From GCA-2684655 sp045105235 (GTDB lineage: Bacteria > Planctomycetota > UBA1135 > UBA2386), in assembly GCA_045105235.1 (NCBI GenBank), contig JBGCDH010000024.1, positions 202,564 to 266,563 of the forward strand: a stretch of 64,000 bases of DNA. The letters run 5' to 3'. Both the position numbers and the translations under genes were made by a program. The notes below the pieces were generated by a model. That model saw only the letters and a list, made by a program, of their open reading frames with translations. It ran no database searches and was not told where the DNA came from. How positions within the stretch are numbered: the stretch's first letter is position 1; each line of letters opens with the position of its first letter. Positions 27,393 to 35,454 of this stretch are shown here, piece by piece.

Positions 27393-28634
27393 TTACTTGC
27401 CCGTTTCCGGGGTGGTCTCGCCAGCGCCCGGGTGACCTGTTTCGCCAGGCGCCTCGCCGTGGACCGACGCAGGCGTCGTGCCATCACCCTTGATCGGGTG
27501 CGGGTGCCAACCGACGATCCAGAGCATCGCGAAGAAGCCGATCACATAGCCCACCGGCACGTGCCAGCCGTGGATGATCCACTGCTTGATCGACTTGGCT
27601 TCGGTAAACAACCCAGCCAGCGCAACGCCCGCCGACGAGCCGAACCACAGCATCGAGCCGCCGTAGCCGACCGTGTAGGCCAGGATGCCCCAGTCGTAAT
27701 TGTCCTGCAGGATCGCGAGCTTGGTCAGCGGGATGTTGTCGAAGAACGCGCTAACGAAGCCGAGGCCGAGCGCCGTCCACTCTGACGCAGCCGGCAGCTT
27801 TTCGACCGGCATCATCGATGCGGCCGCCACCAGGCTGATCAAGAAGAACATGCCGTGCGCGGCGTGCGGCAGCGCCTTCCAATTGGGCTTGCTAAACAGC
27901 CCGCCGAGCAGAATCGCCGCCCAAACGCCAGCCGCAGGGAAGCTGTAGAGGATGTTCGTCGAGATCGTGCCGACGATGATCCTGCCGACAATCACGAGCT
28001 TGAGCTTGTCGACGGGTGGCGTCTCCTCCTCGATCTTGACCAGTGGCTGCAGCGAGTTTTGCTGCGCGCTAGCGAAGATGCCGAAGAAGCCGATCGCGAA
28101 GATCGCGCCAATCGCCGCCTCGACCACCCAGAGCGGTGACGCACCGCCGATCCAGATCATCGTGGTGGTCGTATCGCCGATCACCGAGCCCGCGCCGCCG
28201 GCGTTCGAAGCCGCAACCATGGCCGCGAGATAGCCAATGTGCAGCCGCCGCTTGAACAGCGTGACGGCGGCAGCACCGCCGATCAGCGCCGCGGCGATGT
28301 TGTCGAGCAGCGCCGACAGCACCGCAATCAGCAGCAGCAGCAGAAACGGCCCCATCTTGCCCGCCGGCAGCAGCTCGGCGAGCTTCTCCGGCATGTTGCT
28401 GCGCTCGAAGTAGTCCGCGAGCAGCGCAAAGCCGAGCAGCAGGCCGCCGAGATTGACCAGCTCCTTCCATTCGTGGGCGAAGTGGTGCGCGATGTATTCG
28501 CCGCCGCTGGTGGTCAGGCGCACGATCAAGATCGCGATAAGCCCGGACACGGCGATGTGCACCGCATACTTGTGATAGCGCGCGATCCCGATGAGGGTCG
28601 CCGCAAACAATCCGAACAGGATGTAGTCAGTCAC
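27393..28634 (-). CDS. NhaD-like Na+/H+ antiporter (ion transporter superfamily)
   Basis: An inner-membrane protein of about 413 residues with some 11-12 hydrophobic segments, belonging to the ion transporter superfamily that includes NhaD and ArsB. Signatures are LLIAVLSALLDNIAAALIGG in the first half and the repeat-related FVSAFFDNIPLTKLAIL in the second, plus MVAASNAGGAGSVIGDTTTT. NhaD members exchange Na+ or Li+ for protons; substrate here is inferred from family. The start is placed at GTG 28634, directly before the first membrane segment (DYILFGLFAATLIGIARY), because the 41 in-frame codons upstream look non-coding. The C-terminal tail is Pro/Gly/Thr-rich (TGHPGAGETTPETGK). Confidence 0.82.
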   Translation of the reverse strand: MTDYILFGLFAATLIGIARYHKYAVHIAVSGLIAILIVRLTTSGGEYIAHHFAHEWKELVNLGGLLLGFALLADYFERSNMPEKLAELLPAGKMGPFLLLLLIAVLSALLDNIAAALIGGAAAVTLFKRRLHIGYLAAMVAASNAGGAGSVIGDTTTTMIWIGGASPLWVVEAAIGAIFAIGFFGIFASAQQNSLQPLVKIEEETPPVDKLKLVIVGRIIVGTISTNILYSFPAAGVWAAILLGGLFSKPNWKALPHAAHGMFFLISLVAAASMMPVEKLPAASEWTALGLGFVSAFFDNIPLTKLAILQDNYDWGILAYTVGYGGSMLWFGSSAGVALAGLFTEAKSIKQWIIHGWHVPVGYVIGFFAMLWIVGWHPHPIKGDGTTPASVHGEAPGETGHPGAGETTPETGK

Positions 28635-28805
28635 TGCTGAGAAACACTCTGGCTGAGAGCACCCGCTAGGACGAGCACTCGATGCGGGTGGGGTAACCCG
28701 GGGACATCCCTGATGGTGCCGTAACAGTGCGCGAGCGCCAAAGGCAACCCGACACAATCGTGCAACGACCGAGAACAGTCTCCATCGGACATGGCCCCGT
28801 CGCCG

Positions 28806-30011
28806 CTAGAGACGAACGTCGATCCAGACCATTCGATGGTCCGAAGCCTCACAAAGCTTGAGCGCTGGCTCATACGACTTGGGCCAGAGAACGGCCCCGC
28901 GCGCGACCTGCAGCGACCGCGACGGCAGCACGTAGTCGACTCGCAGGTTGCCCGGCCCCTCGTCGTTGTCTCCCACGCCGTCGCCAAAGTCGCCGGTATC
29001 GAGCGCAGGATCCCCCTGATGCTGCATGTTGCGCCCAAACTGCAGCAGCTTTTGTTCGGCGCCACCGTCGCCACGCGGCTCGAAGTCCTGCACGCGGTCG
29101 TGGCCCAACAGATCCAGCAACGCCTGACGGCGCGAATCCCCGTCTCTGGGATCGCAGTTCAGGTCGCCCAGCACAACAAAATCTTCCTTCTCGGCAAGCC
29201 CGCCCGAGGTGCCGCCGTCGTCGACGATCCAGTCGCCCTTGCCCGGCGTCAGGTAGTCGCCCCAGAAGCGGATCTCATCGTGGTTGCGGCAGCCGTTGCG
29301 ATCTTCGGCACCATCAAACGACGGCGGCGTGGGATGGCTGCAGAGGGCGTGGAGGACAACACCGTCTTGCTGCCGCCCGATCCCGATCGGCACATCCCAG
29401 TGGCTCTTCGAAGACAGCCGCAGCTGCTGCCAGGCCTCGTCCGAGTAGTAGCCCTTCGGCCGCTGCGCGTCGGGCATCTGCGACCAGCGCAGCTTCTGAA
29501 ACGTGCGAATCTGATCCTCGAGGATCGGATAGCGCGACAGCAGGACCATGCCGTACTGGCCCGGAAAGCGGCCGTAGCCGTAGGCGTCCGCCGGCCCATC
29601 GGTGCGGCCATCGCCGTCGAGATCCTGTCCAGACGGAACGCCCGTGTTGACGGCGCCGCAGAATACAAACGGGTATTCGATCGCGTCTCGTCCGCCCTGC
29701 GAGACGCCCAGATACTCCCGCCGGAAGACTTCGGCCGCGCGCGCAGCGGGGTCGCGGTCGACTTCGTTGAGCAACAACACGTCGGGGCGCACGGTCTGCA
29801 CCAAACTCGCGAGCTGCTTGGCAGGCTCACACTTGCCACCTTCAAGCTCTTGGAGCAGCGCTCCGGCCTCGGCCCTATTGAGCGCAACGTTGAAGGTCGC
29901 GATCCGCACGGTCGCGCCGTCGTCCGGCGATCGTCGCTTGACGAAGTAGTAGGCGAGCGGCACGGAAAGCCCAATGCAAAGCAGCGCCAGCAAAGTGTAG
30001 TTCGGCTTCAT
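28806..30011 (-). CDS. membrane-anchored endonuclease/exonuclease/phosphatase family protein
   Basis: 401 residues with an N-terminal membrane anchor or uncleaved signal (YTLLALLCIGLSVPLAYYFV). The metal-dependent phosphodiesterase fold of DNase I-like enzymes follows: RIATFNVALNR at the start, DVLLLNEVDRDP with the metal-binding Glu, FVVLGDLNCDPRDGDSRR with the Asp/Asn pair, and CEASDHRMVWIDV with the final Asp-His. An Asp/Gly-rich insertion (QDLDGDGRTDGPADAYGYG) may bind calcium. It could be an exported nuclease or a phosphatase; the sequence does not decide. Its ATG overlaps the stop of the upstream antiporter gene (ATGA), so translation is coupled. Confidence 0.85.
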   Translation of the reverse strand: MKPNYTLLALLCIGLSVPLAYYFVKRRSPDDGATVRIATFNVALNRAEAGALLQELEGGKCEPAKQLASLVQTVRPDVLLLNEVDRDPAARAAEVFRREYLGVSQGGRDAIEYPFVFCGAVNTGVPSGQDLDGDGRTDGPADAYGYGRFPGQYGMVLLSRYPILEDQIRTFQKLRWSQMPDAQRPKGYYSDEAWQQLRLSSKSHWDVPIGIGRQQDGVVLHALCSHPTPPSFDGAEDRNGCRNHDEIRFWGDYLTPGKGDWIVDDGGTSGGLAEKEDFVVLGDLNCDPRDGDSRRQALLDLLGHDRVQDFEPRGDGGAEQKLLQFGRNMQHQGDPALDTGDFGDGVGDNDEGPGNLRVDYVLPSRSLQVARGAVLWPKSYEPALKLCEASDHRMVWIDVRL

Positions 30012-32239
30012 AGCTGTGGATCTTGCTTCGTCGATAGGTCGCACTCGGACGCGTTCGCGCGCGGCATAGCGGGAGGCTCAACGGCCCGTTGGCCAGCCAA
30101 GGGATCGACGGCACCATCCGTCGCGGCGGCACACGCGAACATATCGCCCGTCTCTGCCAACCGCGCCTGCGGCCCGATCAGCACAACCGTGTCGCCGACC
30201 TCGAGCACCGTCTCGGGAGTCACAACATCGAGGTTGACGCCAGCCCGACGAACCGCAGCCACGCTGCAGTGGGTCAGCCGCCAAACCGCGCAATCTAGCA
30301 GCGAACGCCCGGCAACGGCAGACCCGGCCGCAACCAGCCGCACGACGAAACCGATCCCGGGAACGAACTCGGCTAGCTCGGAGATGGCGGGCCCCGGCAC
30401 CGGCGACGCGCGCGAGGCGACGCCGGCTTCGGCACGCACGCGGCTGACCTGCCGGCCAATCTCGTCGTCGGCCACCAAGAACCAGCGCAACACGCGCACC
30501 ATCACCTCAACCGAGGCTTCGAGTTCTTGCGGCACGATCTCGTGCGCGCCGGCGCGCTGCAGCGTGCCGACTTCGTGGTTGTAGGCGGCGCGCGCGACCA
30601 GGTGCACGTGCGGAGCAACGGCTTGGATCAGCGAGACGATGCGCTGCGTCGCCGCCGTGTCATTGATCGCCAGCACGACCAGGCGGGCGCGCGCGATGCC
30701 AAGAGAATTGAGCACCGACGTGCGCGTGGCATCCGCGAGCACGATGGGCACGCCGCGCGCCTTTTCGGCGCGCACCGTGGCGGCGTTCATCTCGGCGACG
30801 ACGTAGGGAACTTGGGCCGCCGCCAACCCGGCCGCGACCGCGCGCCCCGTCGGCCCGTAGCCGACCAGGATCGCGTGCTCGTTGCGTTCGTCGCCGCGCT
30901 CGCCGTCGCCACGCGCCGTCGAGGCCTCGCGGTCGCCACCTGCTGCATCGCGCGCGAGATCGCGGGCGCGCAGCGCCAGCCGCTGGCCCAGCCCGTAGAG
31001 CAGCGGCGTCATCGCGATCGAGATCACCGCCGCCACCACAAACAGCGCTTCCGCAGAAGCGGGCAGCAGCTCCGACCGGCGCCCGAGCTGCACCAACACA
31101 AACGAGAACTCGCCGACCTGCGCGAGCGTCAACGCCGCGCGCATGCGCACCCAAAACGGCTGCCCCAGCAGCCATGCGGCGCCGAGCACGATCAGCGCCT
31201 TGCCAACGATCACCGCAAGCACGAGGGTCCCAACGGTCCAAGGCGCGGCGGCGATCGTGCGCCAATCGAACAGCATGCCGATCGACACAAAGAACAGGCT
31301 CGCAAACGCGTCGCGAAACGGTTCGACCTCGGTCGCGGCCTGGCTGTGATGATCGGAATCGGCCAGCAGGATGCCGGCCAAAAACGCACCCAGCGCGAGC
31401 GACATGCCGAGCATCGCAGTCAGAGCCGCGAAGCCGAGGCACCAGGTCGCCAAAAACAGCACGAACAGTTCGCGGCTGCGGGCGCCGCAGACGAACGCAA
31501 CCAGGGGCTTGACCAGCAGGCGCCCGGCCACCACCAGCGCGACCAGCAGACCCAGGTTGAGCAGGACAGCCTGCGGTGAGTCCGGCGCGGCATGGCTCGC
31601 GCCCTCGCCGTGGACACCGACGCTTTCCCCACCTGCAGCTGCGGCCTCCGCCTCGCTGCCCATCGCGCCGCCGACCAGGGCGTCGACGTTGACGTTCGCA
31701 AGGTCGCCAGCCAGCGTTGGCGCGAGGGCTCCCAGCAGCGGGATCAGCACGATCATTGGCACCACGGCCAGATCCTGAGCGACGGCGATGCCGAGCACGG
31801 TCCGGCCGTGCGGCGCCCCGAGTTCGCCGTGATCGACCAACATCTTGGTCGATGCGGCGGTGCTCGACAGGCTCATCAAGAAGCCGAGGAAGATCGCGCT
31901 GCCAAACCCTAGGCCGAGCGCCCAGCCGGCCACGGCCGTCACCGCGATCGTGCCGAGGATCTGCGTGAAGCCACCGAAGACGATGGCTCGACGCAGGCGG
32001 CCGAGCTGCGCCAGCGGCACTTCGAGGCCGACCGCAAACAGCAGCACAACGATGCCGACCTCGGCGAGCTCGCGCACCAGCTCTTCGTGCTGGACCAGGC
32101 CAATCGCGTGAGGGCCGACCACGACGCCCGCGACCAAAAAGCCGACGATCGGCGGCAGCTTGAGGCGCCCGAACGACACCGCGACCCCAACGCAAAGGGC
32201 GAACAGCAGAGCCAGTTCGAGCAGAGCTTGTTCGAGCAC
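30008..32239 (-). CDS. CPA2-family (Kef/YbaL-like) cation:proton antiporter with TrkA domains
   Basis: A 743-residue inner-membrane protein. The first about 430 residues hold 12-13 membrane helices of the monovalent cation:proton antiporter-2 type (VGFLVAGVVVGPHAIGLV, LFAVGLEVPLAQLGRLRRA, SLSSTAASTKMLVDHGELG, AQDLAVVPMIVLIPLLGAL). A TrkA-N/RCK nucleotide-binding domain follows (AILVGYGPTGRAVAAGL, with RGVPIVLADATRTSVLNSLG), then a TrkA-C domain (GRSLLDCAVWRLTHCSVAAV to VGDTVVLIGPQARL). The likely substrate is K+, gated by a nucleotide or metabolite. A hydrophilic insertion with Gly/Glu/His (VGVHGEGASHAAPDSPQ) sits between two helices. Start GTG at 32239. Confidence 0.92.
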   Translation of the reverse strand: MLEQALLELALLFALCVGVAVSFGRLKLPPIVGFLVAGVVVGPHAIGLVQHEELVRELAEVGIVVLLFAVGLEVPLAQLGRLRRAIVFGGFTQILGTIAVTAVAGWALGLGFGSAIFLGFLMSLSSTAASTKMLVDHGELGAPHGRTVLGIAVAQDLAVVPMIVLIPLLGALAPTLAGDLANVNVDALVGGAMGSEAEAAAAGGESVGVHGEGASHAAPDSPQAVLLNLGLLVALVVAGRLLVKPLVAFVCGARSRELFVLFLATWCLGFAALTAMLGMSLALGAFLAGILLADSDHHSQAATEVEPFRDAFASLFFVSIGMLFDWRTIAAAPWTVGTLVLAVIVGKALIVLGAAWLLGQPFWVRMRAALTLAQVGEFSFVLVQLGRRSELLPASAEALFVVAAVISIAMTPLLYGLGQRLALRARDLARDAAGGDREASTARGDGERGDERNEHAILVGYGPTGRAVAAGLAAAQVPYVVAEMNAATVRAEKARGVPIVLADATRTSVLNSLGIARARLVVLAINDTAATQRIVSLIQAVAPHVHLVARAAYNHEVGTLQRAGAHEIVPQELEASVEVMVRVLRWFLVADDEIGRQVSRVRAEAGVASRASPVPGPAISELAEFVPGIGFVVRLVAAGSAVAGRSLLDCAVWRLTHCSVAAVRRAGVNLDVVTPETVLEVGDTVVLIGPQARLAETGDMFACAAATDGAVDPLAGQRAVEPPAMPRANASECDLSTKQDPQL

Positions 32240-32526
32240 CTATGGGTGGTAGGCAGCGCCCGAGCCCGCCGCAAGCCTCGTTCGACATCCCCGTGCAGAG
32301 ATCGCTCGCCGAGGCCTCCCGATCCGGCTGCGGCTTTTTCTTTTCGCGCAAACGAATGTGCGGTCTCAGGGCGAGACCGGCCAACCGGCGATGGCAAGGC
32401 ACCCTGCAACAAGTGCTTACTGCAGCACGACTTCGACTTGCGCCCGAACGTTTTCGGCGGGCTACCCTTGCTCAGGCGCGTTTTGCGCGCCGCCGAACTG
32501 CCGACTGCCGACCCGACTCACAACCG

Positions 32527-33846
32527 ATGATGAACACCCGCTCGCTCACTTTCGCCGCCGCCGCCGGCCTGCTGACCGCCGTGACCGCCACGGCCCAATG
32601 CTCGGACAACACGTATCCTGTGCGCCTCGTCGACGCCGCGGGCAACGAGCTGGCCAAGGTCTTTGACGGCACCCTCAACGAGGACGTGTTCTTGTCGAAC
32701 GTCGAAGAGGTCTACCTGGCCTTCGATGCGAACCTGCCGAGCGGCACCTACTACGTGCACGTTACCGACACGCCGATCAACGGCATGGACGAGGTCGTTT
32801 CCAAGAACGATCCGATGGACCGCTTCGTGCAGGTCGACAACACCGGCGGCGTCATCTCGCTGTCGCTGCCGTTCTCGACCAACCCTTCGGCCGTGACCTT
32901 CGGGGTCGGCCTCAACGGCGCCGGCCAGAGCCTGCAGCTCAATCCGTTCGATCCTTCGCAGTATTCCCAGTGCCGCCTGAAGGTCTGGTATGGCGACGCG
33001 TGGGACCTGAGCAACGGCCCGACTCATCCGTGGCTGCTCGCCGGCGGCCTTCATCCGCAGACCGGCCAGTGCGCGGTTCGCTCCTACCAGAGCTTCCGCG
33101 TCGGTGACGGCACGGGCAGCGACGTTTGCGGCATGGTCTTCGGCGACGACGACCGCAGCGGAGCCCTGGACGGCAGCGAGCAAGGCCTCGACGGCGTCGA
33201 AGTGCGCTTGACCGGTCCAAATGGCACCCTTTCGACCACCACGCAGCCGGACGGCAGCTATTGCTTCCTCGACGTCGGCAAGGACACCTTCACAATCGAA
33301 GCCGTCACGCCCAACGGCAAGGTTGCAACGACTTCGCTCAGCAACGAACTGGTGGTCTGCAACTGCGCCACCGTCACCGCCCCAGACTTTGGCTTCGACG
33401 AGCAAGTGCTCGCCTGCGAAGCGAAGTCCCTGCGCTACTACGTGCGCCGCCGCGGCGCCTGCGAAGCGGTTCAGGCCGGCATCCTGCCGACGCTGCCGGC
33501 CCTTGCCATCGTCAACAGCTGCGGCCGCCGCGTCGCCCCGTGCACCAAGTACCAGTTCCGCTGCTTCCTTTACTGGTCGCGCTGCTGGGCCTGGAACATG
33601 GCCTTCTCCCTGTCCGGTGAGCTGGTCACCATGCACGCCAACGTCCTGACCGGCCGCGTCGACCCGCAGTGCGTCATCTGCGATCCGTGCCTCGGCGTGA
33701 TGACGATTGAGCAACTGCTGCAGCAGTCCGTTGCCAGCCTCTGCGATCACCCCTACACGCCGCCCTGCAGCGGCTCGGCGCGCCACGACCAGCGCAAGCT
33801 GCGCAACGCCCTGCGTCGCGCCAACAAGAACCGCATCTGGCAGTAG
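32527..33846 (+). CDS. secreted Cys-rich protein with SdrD B-like domain
   Basis: A 439-residue exported protein; signal peptide SLTFAAAAGLLTAVTATAQ. An N-terminal beta domain (YLAFDANLPSGTYYVHVTD) is followed by one SdrD B/Cna-B-like repeat (VCGMVFGDDDRSGALDGSE to GSYCFLDVGKDTFTIEAVTP), a fold used in surface adhesins. The C-terminal part is Cys-rich with aromatic residues (YQFRCFLYWSRCWAWNMAF) and ends in a basic tail (HDQRKLRNALRRANKNRIW). The two in-frame ATGs at 32527 and 32530 both fit. A strong terminator follows, so it is a single-gene unit. No enzymatic motif is visible. Confidence 0.75.
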   Translation: MMNTRSLTFAAAAGLLTAVTATAQCSDNTYPVRLVDAAGNELAKVFDGTLNEDVFLSNVEEVYLAFDANLPSGTYYVHVTDTPINGMDEVVSKNDPMDRFVQVDNTGGVISLSLPFSTNPSAVTFGVGLNGAGQSLQLNPFDPSQYSQCRLKVWYGDAWDLSNGPTHPWLLAGGLHPQTGQCAVRSYQSFRVGDGTGSDVCGMVFGDDDRSGALDGSEQGLDGVEVRLTGPNGTLSTTTQPDGSYCFLDVGKDTFTIEAVTPNGKVATTSLSNELVVCNCATVTAPDFGFDEQVLACEAKSLRYYVRRRGACEAVQAGILPTLPALAIVNSCGRRVAPCTKYQFRCFLYWSRCWAWNMAFSLSGELVTMHANVLTGRVDPQCVICDPCLGVMTIEQLLQQSVASLCDHPYTPPCSGSARHDQRKLRNALRRANKNRIWQ

Positions 33847-33877
33847 GCCAGTCGTTTCGCACCCAAGCGAACCGAAC

Positions 33878-33916
33878 AGCGGGCTCGTCGCGTCGAATGG
33901 CGCGACGGGCCCGCTT
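33878..33916 (+). terminator. Rho-independent terminator
   Basis: A 15-bp stem with one G-T pair (AGCGGGCTCGTCGCG and CGCGACGGGCCCGCT) and an 8-base loop lies 31 bases after the secreted Cys-rich protein. It is followed by a short T-rich stretch. Confidence 0.7.
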
Positions 33917-33963
33917 GCGTTTGCGGCGTTGGCTCCAGGCCAGAGGTCGTAAACTCCGATGGC

Positions 33964-35442
33964 ATGGAGATGAGCGAGACGACCTCGATGCGCGACCGCG
34001 CTCCAAACCGCGGCCACGCGCCGCTTCCTCTAGCGATCGCCGCGGCGATGGGCATCACATTCGCTCCCGACGGCTTTGCCCAACAGCCAGCTAAGCCGAT
34101 GCCATCCACCCCGCCATCCGCCCCGATGGCGGAGACGGCGGCGCCAACCGTCTCGAGCGCGGCCTCGCAGGCCTACGCCGAGTTTGCCAGCTTTTGCGCA
34201 CGCACGCGGCACCAACACGAAGCGAACGCTGCGATCAAGCAACCGCCATTCGCCGCGCTTGACAGCTACATCCTGCGGGTTGCCCAGCACCGGCAGCAAG
34301 ACGACGGCACCTGGCGATGGATCCACGATCGCCGCACGATCGCCGGCGATCGGCTCTACTACTTCGTCCCGACCACCGGTGCCGACATGCTGTTCTGCGT
34401 GCGCAACGATGGCCAAGCCGCGTTTAGCCGCAACGAACAGCGCGTGGTATGGGATCAGCTCGAACCGCTGTTTCCGAGCGCGCTCGGCAGAGGTGGCCAA
34501 GACCGCGCCGACGACTTTCCGCAGACGCCGACGCGCGGCAACGACGGCAACTTGTGGCTGCCGCTGTCGATGCTGGCAACAACGACCTGGTCGGTGACGG
34601 TCGTCGATGAGGACGATGTGCCGATGCGCAACCTCTACGTCTCGAGCCGACCGCGAACGGACGAGGACGAGCGAGTCGTGCGGCCGCTTCCCGCCGGCAC
34701 CATCTCGACCGACAGCAACGGCTGCGCGGATCTGGTGGGCCTGCCCGCACACGGCATGGGATTCTCAGTCGGATACGGAAACGTCGAGACGCCGGTTGCC
34801 AGCAAGCGAGTCCACATCGACGGCAGCAGCATCCGCCTGCGCATCGACGCGGACTTTCTGCAGCGCGCCAGACGCAACGCGAATGAGTCCGCAGCGATCG
34901 CCACGCTGAAGAACATCTGCTCGGCGCAATCACAGTGCCAGGCATCCGGCGCCATCGATGTCGACCGAGACGGCTGCGGCGAGTTCGGCACGTTCGGCGA
35001 GCTCTCCGGCACGTCCCCGCTTCGCGGCAGCAAGCAGAAGATGACGCCCCCCGTGCTTTCCGCAGCCTTTGGCAGGATCCAAGACGGCATCGTGCTGCGC
35101 AGCGGCTACTGCTTTGCCATGCGGCTGCCCGACCAGGACGGCAAAGGCCTTGGCGAGCTCGCCAACGGCGGCTCGAAAGGCCTGAAGATCGACACGAACA
35201 ATGCCGAAGCGAGCTGGTGCGCCTATGCGTGGCCTATCGACGCAGGGCACACCGGCAGCCGCGCGTTCTTTGTCAACCAGGCGGGCGACGTGCTCGCTAG
35301 CAATGTCGACGAGAAGGGGTTCTCAGGACCAACCGCGCCGCCGCCAGCCGGCGCGGCGCTTCTCGGCACAGGACAACTCTCCGGCCCCGTCGCGGCGAAC
35401 CGCGACGACCGCAACGGCCGACGGTGGATCGTCGTGCGCTAA
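33964..35442 (+). CDS. exported protein with a pseudopilin-like C-terminal domain
   Basis: 492 residues with an N-terminal signal-like segment (APLPLAIAAAMGITFAPDGFAQQ). The C-terminal third contains NESAAIATLKNICSAQSQC, DVDRDGCGEFGTFGELSG and GSRAFFVNQAGDVLASN. This resembles the globular part of planctomycete pilin/pseudopilin-like proteins, where a helix (NExAAIATLxNI.SAQ) leads into a small beta domain. The prepilin cleavage site is absent, so the domain has been moved onto a Sec-exported protein. The middle (VTVVDEDDVPMRNLYVSSRP) looks like a carboxypeptidase-regulatory-like beta-sandwich. Convergent with the sigma-factor fusion, 12 bases apart. Alternative starts exist at 33970 and 33988. 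Confidence 0.65.
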   Translation: MEMSETTSMRDRAPNRGHAPLPLAIAAAMGITFAPDGFAQQPAKPMPSTPPSAPMAETAAPTVSSAASQAYAEFASFCARTRHQHEANAAIKQPPFAALDSYILRVAQHRQQDDGTWRWIHDRRTIAGDRLYYFVPTTGADMLFCVRNDGQAAFSRNEQRVVWDQLEPLFPSALGRGGQDRADDFPQTPTRGNDGNLWLPLSMLATTTWSVTVVDEDDVPMRNLYVSSRPRTDEDERVVRPLPAGTISTDSNGCADLVGLPAHGMGFSVGYGNVETPVASKRVHIDGSSIRLRIDADFLQRARRNANESAAIATLKNICSAQSQCQASGAIDVDRDGCGEFGTFGELSGTSPLRGSKQKMTPPVLSAAFGRIQDGIVLRSGYCFAMRLPDQDGKGLGELANGGSKGLKIDTNNAEASWCAYAWPIDAGHTGSRAFFVNQAGDVLASNVDEKGFSGPTAPPPAGAALLGTGQLSGPVAANRDDRNGRRWIVVR

Positions 35443-35454
35443 CGCGCTCGCTCC

